The notes beneath the pieces were generated by a model. That model ran no database searches. It was not told the DNA's origin and was given only the letters and a program-made list of their open reading frames with translations. Below are positions 20,891-29,559 of a DNA stretch of 64,000 nt, piece by piece. The stretch is from Ligula intestinalis (Eukaryota; Platyhelminthes; Cestoda; Diphyllobothriidea; Diphyllobothriidae). The translations under genes were made by a program, and so were the position numbers. The stretch covers positions 71,292,559-71,356,558 of the forward strand of contig JAYGXS010000004.1 in assembly GCA_036362985.1 (NCBI GenBank), in the 5' to 3' direction. Numbering within the stretch: the first letter of the stretch is position 1; the number at the start of each line of letters is the position of its first letter.

Positions 20891-21084
20891 GGCGCCGTAG
20901 TTACCATGACCGAAAGTCGTTAATCTAATAACCCGCAGCTTATCACGTCTCTCGGCTACCAGTTACCCCTAACGCTGATCAGATTTTTTACCCGGATCCC
21001 CCCCCCACCCCCCCTGACAACCACACTATCTTTTCTACCAACCCGCATAGTTTATTTAGTTAATTACGATATAAATATACAGGC

Positions 21085-21104
21085 CTGACGAGAATTAATT
21101 GAAA
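21085..21104 (+). ncRNA. Hammerhead-like core, PLE B3 right arm
   Basis: GGC, CTGACGA (21085-21091), GAATTAATT, GAAA (21101-21104). All invariant core bases are present. Stem II is poor (GA with TT) and a GCC partner for stem I was not seen downstream. Confidence 0.45.
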
Positions 21105-21144
21105 ATAAAGGTATGTTTCATAAAATTTCATGAGTGCTCGTTGC

Positions 21145-22692
21145 ATACACTCAGTGCGTTAAAGGTTCATGAAGAAGAAAATTAAAAAATTAAGTTTGTA
21201 CAGTGATGTAATAGGTCATAATCACTAAGGCTTATTAAGGCTTATTAGTAAAAAAGGAAGGTTAAACGAGGTAGAAAGAGGGAACAGGGACATTGGATTG
21301 CGGGAATAAAGGGGGGCAGGGGAATGCGCAAATCTGGGGGCCTGTATTTACCAAGGCAAGGCCAGGATAACCACAACGGTTGCATAGGTCCAGTTAAAAG
21401 CGTCTTATACAGGCTGCCTCCAGGTAGCGCAAGATAAGAGATGTCCGTGCTCGAACAAGAACTCGGAATGAAGTTATAGGGTCAACATAATGACCCGTGT
21501 CATGCAAGTGTTCCGTAATAGAGGAACGAGGGGATTGGTCGTCTTGTTTGAATAACCAACTAGGCAGGTGCTCCTTGGCTCTGGCTGCCAAATGCCGTTG
21601 CGTTCGCCCTATGTACTTGCATCCGCCAGTGCATGTGAATTCATAAACACAGTTGGAGGTGGCGTGCAAAGGTAAGGCATCCTTAACACAAGGAATTGGC
21701 AGGGGCTTTGTTGGAGAGCCGAATATGATTTCAGCGACGTAATAGGTTCTTTTTATAGCCTTGAGTAGGTGCCTCCTAATAGTGTTGAAGATGTTTTCAC
21801 CCTTGAGGGTCAAGGATATAAATACTGGCTTTTAAGGAGCTAAATGTTCGTTCATTTCGGGTCGAAAGGGTTTGCTATATTTGTCTATAAACTGAGGTGG
21901 ATATCCACGCTTCAGTAAAGTATCTTTGAGAGAGCCTAATTCTGAGTCCAAAATATCCTCGGAACAGATTTTTCTAGTCCTCTGGAAAAGGTTTCATACC
22001 AAGTTACGTTTCCATTGAATGGAAACAAAACTTAGATAATGTAAATATTGACCTTTCCAGGTATTCTTGTGTTAGACTCTCCGTGAAATGGAGCCATCTG
22101 TCAGTCTTGACAAGTGGACATCGAGGAAAGACAGTTGGTTAGCTTGTTCTGGTTCCACAGTAAATTTACTCTTTGGATGCAGCTTGTTCATTGTGGACAA
22201 TAATTCCTCAGCTTCTTTCATGTTCTCCACAATCGTGAAAACATCGTCTACATATCGTTTGTATAGTGTTGTGTGGTTCAATTTTGCGAGTACTTTTTCT
22301 TCCAGGTGGCCCATGAATATGTCTGCAAAGGTTGGTCCAAGCGGGCTTCCCATTGCGACTCCGTCAATTTGTCGATAGGATTGGCCATCAAACAGAAATT
22401 GGACATTATTGGTACACAGTTGCAGTAAGTTCCGTAGTAACTGCAGGGACAGGTGTGTGTCAGATGAATTAGCACAAATAATGTCTATGGTTTCATCCAA
22501 CGGCACGTTGGTAAACAAGGACTCAATGTCCAGGGATATCATACATTTGTCATGTATATTAAGCTGCCTGATCTCATTAGTCTTGACTAATTAGCCTTAA
22601 TTAGCCTTAGTGATTATGACCTATGACATTACTGTAAAAACTCAATTTCATAATTTTTTCGTTCATGAACATTTAACGCACTGAAAGGTATG
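21145..22692 (-). mobile_element. PLE family C with inverted terminal arms
   Basis: About 100 bp at 21145-21250 recur reverse-complemented at 22588-22692 (CAGTGCGTTAAA, GTTCATGAA, ATAGGTCATAATCACTAAGG, TTAAGGC). Between them lies an RT plus GIY-YIG coding body on the minus strand. A 12-bp AAAGGTATGTTT lies just outside each arm (21107-21118 and 22684-22695) and may be a target duplication. The RT N-terminus is missing. Confidence 0.78.
21360..22590 (-). pseudogene. PLE reverse transcriptase / GIY-YIG endonuclease, family C
   Basis: The first frame (22542-22072) carries RT motifs: SLDIESLFTNVPLDE, GVAMGSPLGPTFADIF and the catalytic YVDD in LYKRYVDDVFTIV, then LSFLDVHL. The second (21813-21394) carries KDALPLHATSNCVYEFTC, GGCKYIGRTQRHL (GIY-YIG region with YIGR) and the catalytic-Glu helix LRYLEAACIRRF. 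The two lie in the same reading frame and are separated by three nonsense codons (at about 22072, 21996 and 21836). The domain order is complete from mid-palm to the C-terminus. Only a few point changes separate it from an open frame, so it is a fairly recent insertion. Confidence 0.9.
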
Positions 22693-22699
22693 TTTGTCA

Positions 22700-23390
22700 A
22701 TTTTCAGTGAGAATTTTAACAAAGAATCATCGTAATCTATACATTGAAACATCATAGGACCCAACTTTTTACTGCAAAATTTTCGTATATGATTCGGTTG
22801 TATTATAAAATGTATTATCAAAGAAAAGGGGACCACTTAGCCCTATCTGCGAATGCTATCCCAAACAGTGACATCGGTCGAGTTAGGCTTGTAGTGGTCT
22901 AGCAATGTTTGCATTCAGCGCCCTACAGCCATCACACGCAGCTCCTTTTTGGAGGAGCAAACCCACAGGGGAAGTTCTTTAAAGAATCTCAGTGGTGGTC
23001 AAAGTCCGATGCGCGGCCAGCTCTGAGCCTGCACGCCCATTCATTCGCTAGGTTCATATGGGCTTGAATTAATAAACGTCCTGTTGGAGTGAGTGCCTGG
23101 CCATTTGATCAGTTGGCCGATGTCAGGTTGTGAGTGGCTGTCTCAGAGGGGTGTAGTCCAGCCGTTTGAGAACTATGCACCCGTGACCCCAGAAGTGGAG
23201 GGCGCTAAAAGCTTCTACTGTCATATCTCATAGGGATTTCAATCCTACCGATTGACACAATGATGTCCGCTTAGCTTGAAGCAAGCTTCGCCCGACCAAA
23301 TAATATGGTTCAAAAAATCTGAAAATCTTCACATGCAGCCATATGGGATGCAAATAATTGAAGACACCAGTTCCTATCATCTTCGTTGAG
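22700..23390. other. Non-coding stretch, nothing recognised
   Basis: No ORF with recognisable motifs and no repeat matched elsewhere in the window, except a TAATAAACGTCCTG segment near 23070 that could be an LTR-type polyadenylation site. Confidence 0.4.
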
Positions 23391-23394
23391 AGCA

Positions 23395-23910
23395 TGGGGT
23401 ATGTAGAGGTCTAGGTAGTAGGTGTACTCGGCTCACTACAATCATCAGGCCAAAATCCCAAGTTATAACCAGAGGGCAGAAGTCACCTATGAAAGGGATT
23501 TATTGTATACAGAACTCTCAGTTGCAGTCTCAGGCGACAGTGACCACTGGCTAGTGTTGACTGTGTCCAGTCAGACCTGAGAGAACACGAGACAGTGGTG
23601 GCAGCTGCTTAAGTAGGATTGCGAATCAGATTCAAGTATTCTCCATGTTGTGTGTGTGACATTACCCGAGGGGTGCGTTTTCTGGTGACGTAGGTTATGT
23701 CGGCCGAGGGTGAGGGAAAGGGGGCATGTTCAAGTGGCGCTTGGGCAGCCGCGACAACTTGGACGCAAGTGTGGGTCCAAGTGGAAGTCGGTCAAGGCTC
23801 TGCCAGTCAGCGCGCCTGAAAGCGCTGAATGAGGTATAGGACGACCTTGAGGCCTTGAACAAGGACATGGGATAAAGCAATGTTGGGCGTCGGCTACAAG
23901 TACAAGCGGA
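23395..23910 (-). repeat. LTR-like repeat G, copy 4
   Basis: The minus strand begins (3' end of the unit) with TGTAGAGGTCTAGGTAGT and contains the TACAATAAATCCC signal (23500-23515) and GTCAACACTAGCCAGTGG-like segment. The first 200 bp align with 62375-62590; the distal part is more diverged. Confidence 0.6.
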
Positions 23911-24049
23911 CGATAAAGGTACAACACGATATTCAACATGACACATTCTAAAGGCAGTCATGATATGTCCAGCCCTGCAAAAACATGTCTCTAGGAATTC
24001 CAAGGGCTGTTGACGTATGATGCCGCCATGAAGGCTCATTAGCAACAGT

Positions 24050-24440
24050 CCTCACTGTTCTTGACACACCAGATTTAGCCTCGTCGGCAGCGTTGCCAGT
24101 CTGTTCGAATACTTTTTACCAATTGGTAGGTCGTAGATTTTGATGGCGATAGTGTATCGGATGATTCACTGAAGAACTCCCTAACATATTTAAAACGGGA
24201 TTTTGCCCGAGTTCACTAACAGAGACATCGCAGGAATAAATTCTGCGTCAGGCCACTTGTTGAGGATCCAGTCAGTGAGTAAGAAATCTGACTGGAATTA
24301 GCCGATGCAATCACAAGCACACCATTTTCCTTGTAGCAAGCGATTTTCTGTTCAGAAGAGGTAGAATGAGGTTTTTGGCGACGATGGATTACGCTGTTTT
24401 ATATATCGCCCTTAAAATGCAAATAAATGCCTCGTGGTTT
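24050..24440. other. Non-coding stretch, nothing recognised
   Basis: Short ORFs only; no conserved motif or repeat recognised. Confidence 0.35.
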
Positions 24441-24446
24441 TCATTG

Positions 24447-24470
24447 TCAGTATCAGTATCAGTATCAGTA
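24447..24470 (+). repeat. Short (CAGTAT)n microsatellite
   Basis: Four perfect CAGTAT units immediately precede repeat J copy 2. In J copy 1 the equivalent place has a single unit (GTATCAGTAT near 2073), so the array expanded at the edge of the repeat. Confidence 0.8.
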
Positions 24471-24620
24471 TATTGAGGGTATGTAGGAAAAATTCCTTTG
24501 AGTGCCCTATTTGTACATATGTGCAGTGGTAGCAAAAAAATTTGCTGCTTAGACTGTTGACGAGGCCAGTTGTCCTGAGTCATAGGATGAAAATAGGAGC
24601 AGACAGTGAAAAAACTCCTC
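24470..24620 (+). repeat. Dispersed repeat J, copy 2
   Basis: Direct counterpart of 2085-2235, with the same landmarks in the same order. It is followed by a G-rich stretch of about 120 bp (GGGGGGAATGCG, GGGGGGGCATTG) without coding content. Confidence 0.7.
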
Positions 24621-25031
24621 AGGGATTTTTAGGAGAAAAACTGTCGCCCTTGTGGGGGGAATGCGTGGGATTTAGGAGAAAAAAGGGAGTTCCCACTGGG
24701 GGGGGCATTGCAAAGGTTCCCAGGATCATCACCGTGTAGAAGCCACGTCCTGATTCTTCCTTGCTGATTGCAGAGTCCGCCACAGAACTGGAAAAACAGA
24801 GGCATCCGTCCAGATCGTCGACAGTCCGCTTTGGGTCGAACCAAGGGTGACCGTTTGGACCGGCAGGTCTGGCTGATAAGATCGCCAGCGGGTAATCACG
24901 GTACGCAGATAGCCAAGTAGGGTAGACCGCGGAGACCTTCGCATGAGGCTATGCGTGGGAGGGCGTAATAAATAGCAAACGTGAACGGATATAAAACCAA
25001 TACTACTGAAAAATTGGAAGTAGTATTATTG

Positions 25032-28000
25032 TTATTGCAAATTGTCAGTTCCGATCCATCGTGCACTGCTATATCGATCCAGTTTTCGCTTAAAACCCTC
25101 TAGCGATTCCGACATAACAACGTCCTGAGGAAGCGCATTCCACGCTCCGACCACCCTTTTTGAAAAGAAGTGTTTCCGAGCGTCCAGCCTGGCCCCTGTC
25201 ACCTTTAATTTGAGGGAATGACCCCTCAGATTCGTGGTCGTTGCTAATTCGAAAAAATCCCCTGATATAAGACAGCAGTCTTGAAGACGCAATACGCGGA
25301 ATGCTAGTATCAGGTCCCCCCGAAGCTGCCTGTAGCGCAAAGGGAAGAGGTTGAGATTCGACAGCCGTGTTTCATAAGGCTGCAAGCCCTGCCCCATAAC
25401 AAGTTTGGTTGCGCGCCGTTGTACCTTTTCCAGGATGTTGATGTCTTTCCTGGCCCAGGGTCTCCAAGCTTGAATAGCGGATTCTAGGTGCGGTCGTACG
25501 AAGGTTCCGAAGACTTTTGTGAAGCACTCTTCATTGAAGGTAGAAAAAGCTCGTTTGACGAGGTATAGGATCGACATCGCGGACTTGGCTACCTTTGTGC
25601 AATGCAGGGAGGGTTTAAGCGAGGGTGTGATCCAGACTCCCAAGTCTTTCTGGGCGTTCACTTCCTTCAATGGTATGTCATTCAGTCGGTAAGCCGTGCC
25701 GTTTGAAGAACCGCATTTGCCAACTCGAATGGTGGTGCACTTGCTCTCATTGAACGGTAAGAGCCAGTCCGCCGACCATTTTTGAAGTCTATTTAAATTT
25801 TCCTGTAAGTGCACTTCGTCAGCCGCAGTTCGAATTTCGCTCCAAAGTTTTATATCATCGGCAAACATGGCGATGCCGCAATCCAGTTCGCGGACACAGT
25901 CGTTGATGTAGATAACGAACAAAATAGGGCCGAGAACGGAGCCTTGGGGAACACCACTCTCAACCTCAACCTTGGCTGACTGTTTGTCGCTGATGTGGAA
26001 AGTTTGCGAGCGACCGATTAGGAAGCTTTTTATCCACGTAAGGAGCCTACCTCTTACTCCTATGCGGCTGACTTTATAAAGGAGGTGGTGGTGCGGCACG
26101 CTATCGAAAGCCTTTTTGAAGTCAATATAGACAGCATGCACTGAGTTTCCACTATCGACTGCCTCAGTCCACCGTTCTAAACAGTAGAGCAAGTTTGTAA
26201 CGCAGGACCTACCTCTACGAAAACCATGCTGAGCATCCGATAGCAGATGGTTTTGTTCCAGGAACTGCATAAGTTGTTGCTTGATAATTTTTTCCATGAT
26301 TTTGCAACAGATTGCAGTAAGGCTGACTGGTCGGTAGTTATTCGCTGAGACCCGGCTTCCCCCCTTGTATAGCGGTGTAATCCTCGCGGATTTCCAATCT
26401 ACTGGTAGGCATCCGGTTTCGAAGGAGGTTTGGAAGAGCATAGAGAGTGGTTTGGCCAACTCATTGGCGAGCTCCTTCAAAATCTTGGCTGGTACGTTGT
26501 CAGGACCTGGTGACTTAGATTCTTTTAAGCTTAAGAGTTCCTTAAGAACAGCAGCCTCGGGGAATTGGACAGTCTCAAATACTGTATCCGCTTCGGTGTC
26601 GTCGGTGGGGTGATCGTATGCCGTTTCCTTTGTGAAGACTGATCGGAAAAATTTCGACAGATGATCAGCCTTCGCTTCATCATCTATCAAGTCTCTTCCC
26701 TCGGCGGTCCTTAGCAGGGGTATCGGATCCTTGTTTTTGGTAATCTGCCTGAGATAACTGTAAAACAGTTTGGGGTTCACTGTGGCCCGGTTTAGCAAGT
26801 CTGCTTCGAAAGCCCGTCTTGTTTTGAGAATAAGACCCTTGACCCGGTTTCTCTGAGTTTTGTAGGCACTGACAGATGCAGGAGTCCTGTCTGCTAGCAT
26901 TTTTTTCCACAGCTTCCGCTTTTTGTTCACTTCTATTTTTAAGGCCTGCGTAAGCCATCGCGGTCTAGTGTTCACCTTTTGTCGCGAAATTGGACAGTGG
27001 TTGTCGATGAGTCTGTGCAGTGTGGTCCGGAAAGCTTCCCAGTCCGCAGTTATGTTTCCAGAAAATAGAGTTTCCCAATCGGCGTGCGTGAGTTCGGTCT
27101 TCATTCGATCGAAATCGCCTCGCCAAATATTTCGTCTGGCTGTTGAGGGTCTCTCCGGTATTGAGAATAACGAGTACTCCCATAGCAGTACAACATGGTC
27201 GCTTTTACCTAGTGGTGGAAGACATGACACTTCGTCGATGCTGTCCTGCGATTTCGTGAGAACGAGGTCCAGACAGTTGGACTGTTGGCCATCGCGCATC
27301 CTTGTCGGAAAAGTGACGTGTTGCGTGAGAAATAACTTCAGAGTCATGCTCAGAAGGCAGCTGTCGAAGGTTAGATCGGAGCTATGTGCGCAGGCCGCAC
27401 CCCAGTCGATGTGAGGCGCGTTAAAGTCCCCCACAATCAGGATGTCCGATCGGGCAGTAATCTTTTCCAGCTCGTCTAGCAAGGAGGCATCCACTACTGG
27501 CTCTCTTCTCGGTGGTCTGTAGAGTGTCAGTACATCGAGGTTGGGTGCACCTGGTACTTTAATGGACAGCCAGATGGCCTCGGAAGTACACGCCAGTTTA
27601 TCCGTTTTGTCTAAAACTGTGAGTCCATTTTTCACGTATGTTGCTACGCCACCGCCTTGACGACCTTCTCTGTCTTTTCTGAACAGTTGATAGCCAGGCA
27701 TGGATACCTCGCCGTCGGCTACCTGTTCAGACAGCCAAGTTTCCGTTATTGAAACTATATCTGGTGATAACTCAAAGGCATGAATCTTCAGCTCGTCAAG
27801 CTTTGAAAGCATACTCTGTGCATTTGTGTACATGAAAGTTAACTTTCTGTTTGCTCGAGAATTTGTTACAGTCAGGTTCTCCCCGCCCCTTTCCGGGTCG
27901 ACTGTGCGGTCATCCGGGGAGGACCTTTCCTGAGGGAGAACAGTGGACGATGGATCACTTGGTTGTTCTAAATAACCAAATGTTTTTCCCCTTCGTTCTG

Positions 28001-28079
28001 CCTCTGTATGTTTTTCGATTGGGCTCAATCCTCCTTCTACTGAGCCGACTGTGTGGTTATCCGGAACGGACCTATCCAA
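25032..28079 (-). CDS. CR1-clade LINE ORF2: AP endonuclease + reverse transcriptase, intact
   Basis: A 1015-codon frame without stops encodes the target-primed retrotransposition protein of a CR1-like LINE. The AP endonuclease domain spans about residues 80-300: TNAQSML (N86), ITETWL (E113), VGDFNAPHIDW (D217, N220 region) and GKSDHVV (D294, H295). The RT domain spans about 510-790: SPGPDNVPAKIL, NNYRPVSLTAI, HAVYIDFKKAFDSVP, SGVPQGSVLGP and the catalytic FADD (739-742). The thumb and a FFSKRVVGAWNALP ending follow. All catalytic residues I can check are present. The frame starts at a TTG (28079) and stays open upstream to a TGA near 28196 with no ATG. The first in-frame ATG precedes the endonuclease (YTNAQSML, residue 83). 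It may use that start, a non-ATG start, or fusion to an upstream product. Two tandem 147-bp leader units are part of the frame. Confidence 0.93.
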   Translation of the reverse strand: MDRSVPDNHTVGSVEGGLSPIEKHTEAERRGKTFGYLEQPSDPSSTVLPQERSSPDDRTVDPERGGENLTVTNSRANRKLTFMYTNAQSMLSKLDELKIHAFELSPDIVSITETWLSEQVADGEVSMPGYQLFRKDREGRQGGGVATYVKNGLTVLDKTDKLACTSEAIWLSIKVPGAPNLDVLTLYRPPRREPVVDASLLDELEKITARSDILIVGDFNAPHIDWGAACAHSSDLTFDSCLLSMTLKLFLTQHVTFPTRMRDGQQSNCLDLVLTKSQDSIDEVSCLPPLGKSDHVVLLWEYSLFSIPERPSTARRNIWRGDFDRMKTELTHADWETLFSGNITADWEAFRTTLHRLIDNHCPISRQKVNTRPRWLTQALKIEVNKKRKLWKKMLADRTPASVSAYKTQRNRVKGLILKTRRAFEADLLNRATVNPKLFYSYLRQITKNKDPIPLLRTAEGRDLIDDEAKADHLSKFFRSVFTKETAYDHPTDDTEADTVFETVQFPEAAVLKELLSLKESKSPGPDNVPAKILKELANELAKPLSMLFQTSFETGCLPVDWKSARITPLYKGGSRVSANNYRPVSLTAICCKIMEKIIKQQLMQFLEQNHLLSDAQHGFRRGRSCVTNLLYCLERWTEAVDSGNSVHAVYIDFKKAFDSVPHHHLLYKVSRIGVRGRLLTWIKSFLIGRSQTFHISDKQSAKVEVESGVPQGSVLGPILFVIYINDCVRELDCGIAMFADDIKLWSEIRTAADEVHLQENLNRLQKWSADWLLPFNESKCTTIRVGKCGSSNGTAYRLNDIPLKEVNAQKDLGVWITPSLKPSLHCTKVAKSAMSILYLVKRAFSTFNEECFTKVFGTFVRPHLESAIQAWRPWARKDINILEKVQRRATKLVMGQGLQPYETRLSNLNLFPLRYRQLRGDLILAFRVLRLQDCCLISGDFFELATTTNLRGHSLKLKVTGARLDARKHFFSKRVVGAWNALPQDVVMSESLEGFKRKLDRYSSARWIGTDNLQ

Positions 28080-28145
28080 GGTGAGAACAATGGACGTTGA
28101 ATCACTTGGTTGTTGTAAATAACCAAGTTTTGTTCGCCCTTGCTG
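27892..28145 (-). repeat. Two tandem 147-bp units in the CR1 leader
   Basis: The block GACTGTG...GGTCATCCGG...TGGATCACTTGGTTGTT...AAATAACCAA occurs at about 27900 and again at about 28047, a period of 147 bp (49 codons), so the reading frame is kept. In protein both units read GYLxQPSDxxSxVL then RSxPDxxTV. The decayed CR1 at 18.2 kb has one unit. Confidence 0.75.
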
Positions 28146-28639
28146 GCCCGCTCCCTCTTTTCGGAAACAAGTTGACGACGTTTGTTCCGTTTGTCCTCAA
28201 ATGATGGCCCCAAGAAGAAAGATTCTGTAGTTTTCGTCTATAAAAACTGTCGAAATAAGATGTTTCTTGTAAATATTTCCCGAAGTAGTGTATTTTTGAC
28301 GTATTTTTACACAGCTGGCCGTTTGCGTCCTATGGGTAGAATCACCTAGCCAAGAAAACTGATTGCCGAAAATAACCATCATAACGAGGGTCTGTGTTGA
28401 CAATTTACTCGAAAAATGGACAAACCTCGAACGAGTGACCTCTTTAAAAAGTTCTTCAATGGCGTATTTCACGAGCAAATACACGTATACTTTGCCATTT
28501 TCCAAAAGGCTAAATTGGAATTTTTGACCACCTTTTTTACTATTCCCTATATAGTCCACTGCATTAAAAGGTACTTATTGTTCTCTTTATGTCCGAGCTA
28601 TTTTTGATCTGTTAATCAAATGCTGCCTTTAGAATGCTG

Positions 28640-29100
28640 GGGGACTCACTGAGGACTTGACACTCGTGCGACTGAGTCACGCGGCAGTAGAGACCCCGGC
28701 GAAACACGTGTCAGGGCTTTTAATTAGTACAAACAGCTGTTGACCTAACAGAGTAAAGCTTGTACTGACTAGCTCCACACGAAGAGCACGTGGAAATGCT
28801 TGTCGTGACTAGCTCCAACTGAACGCACGCTTGTGGACGCTTGCTGTGTCTGGCCTTGAGAAACAACCAATCACAGGCCAACCCACACATGACTTCATGT
28901 GACGGCTGCCAAGCCGACATCACTTCAGACGTCGTCCGCTGGCTCGCGGTTATGCGGGCGTCTGACAGTCAATTTCCTTCTGCTTATTCTCCCATTCATA
29001 CTGCACAGAATGAACTCTTCCTACCACTATGGCCTTCCCGTGTCTTCTGTTTTCTCTTGAAGAACCGGACCTGAAGGTCGCAGTTGGTAGGGTTTAACTT
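28640..29100 (+). repeat. LTR-like repeat H, copy 3
   Basis: Ends with the family H block: CACAGAATGAACTCTTCC (signal mutated from AATAAA to AATGAA), CTACCACTATGGCC, GAAGAACCGGACCTGAAGG, followed by TTGGTAGGGTTTAAC. Direct internal duplication of GACTAGCTCCA (about 28768 and 28808). Confidence 0.5.
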
Positions 29101-29249
29101 TCTTAACTCTCTGCGACAACTTCAAAAACCCTCGTAACGCGCAGGCCATCCCCCGCATCGAGGAACGACCGTTTTTCACAAAGGCGATAGTTTGATTCAT
29201 CAAGCATTAAATGAAGTAAGTTGCATTCCGAGATGATATGATGAAAAGA

Positions 29250-29330
29250 AAGAGGATCTTCGGAAAATCGAGTTGTACTTGTGAATTTTCGAACAAGTAT
29301 CACGTGTTCGTCGTCAGACTAAATTATAAG
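29250..29330 (-). repeat. PLE family D 3' pseudo-LTR segment
   Basis: Located about 230 bp downstream of the PLE D stop codon on the same strand. It contains a hammerhead-like core (29287-29317) and the flank AACTCGATTTTCCGAAGATC. A 68-bp part of it (GATCTTCGGAAAATCGAG, GTGAATTTTCGAACAAGTAT) recurs at 45000-45067 with no PLE attached, and the arms at 755 and 2395 carry related sequence. Confidence 0.65.
29287..29317 (-). ncRNA. Hammerhead-like core downstream of PLE D
   Basis: Minus strand: GT, CTGACGA, C, a 5-bp stem II (GAACA with TGTTC), then GAAA. All invariant core bases are present. GAAA is followed by ATTCACAAG as in the related PLE arms (814, 2308). A clean stem III/stem I could not be drawn within the next 40 nt, so the fold may need a dimer or may be partial. 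Confidence 0.55.
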
Positions 29331-29558
29331 TGAGGGCTGGGAATGTCGCACTTGATGTTTTGGAGGCAGAGGTTACAACGGATGGGGGAGGGAAGGGGGG
29401 ATTGGGTGGAAGGATTATGGTGACGTGACGATAGGTTGTGCTAGTGAGGGGAGGGGGTGTGTTAGCGTTTGGACTATGGGCCGCGTGTTCGGGGGAAGGG
29501 GGGCTGGTTAAGAGTCAGAGAAATTCCACTTGACCGGGCACAGAGAGCCAGTTGTTGT
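29331..29558 (-). other. PLE D 3' untranslated region, G-rich
   Basis: Between the PLE D stop codon and its ribozyme-like repeat. The plus strand is G-rich (GGGGGAGGGAAGGGGGG), so the transcript is C-rich. The same position in PLE B3 also has a C-rich tract, a shared 3' UTR trait. Confidence 0.5.
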
Positions 29559-29559
29559 T

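Larger units (their letters stand above)
20225..21118 (+). mobile_element. Truncated PLE family B, copy 3, with inverted ends
   Basis: Left and right ends (about 20225-20350 and 21030-21110) are inverted copies of each other. Each contains CCCGCATAG, TTTATT, AGTTAATTA and the ribozyme-like GGCCTRACGAGAATTMATTGAAAATAAA segment. The body encodes the family B GIY-YIG C-terminus on the plus strand. G-rich and C-rich tracts at 20410 and 21000 are mirror remnants of the same arm sequence. The ends here are inverted, while copy 1 has direct ends. Confidence 0.72.
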
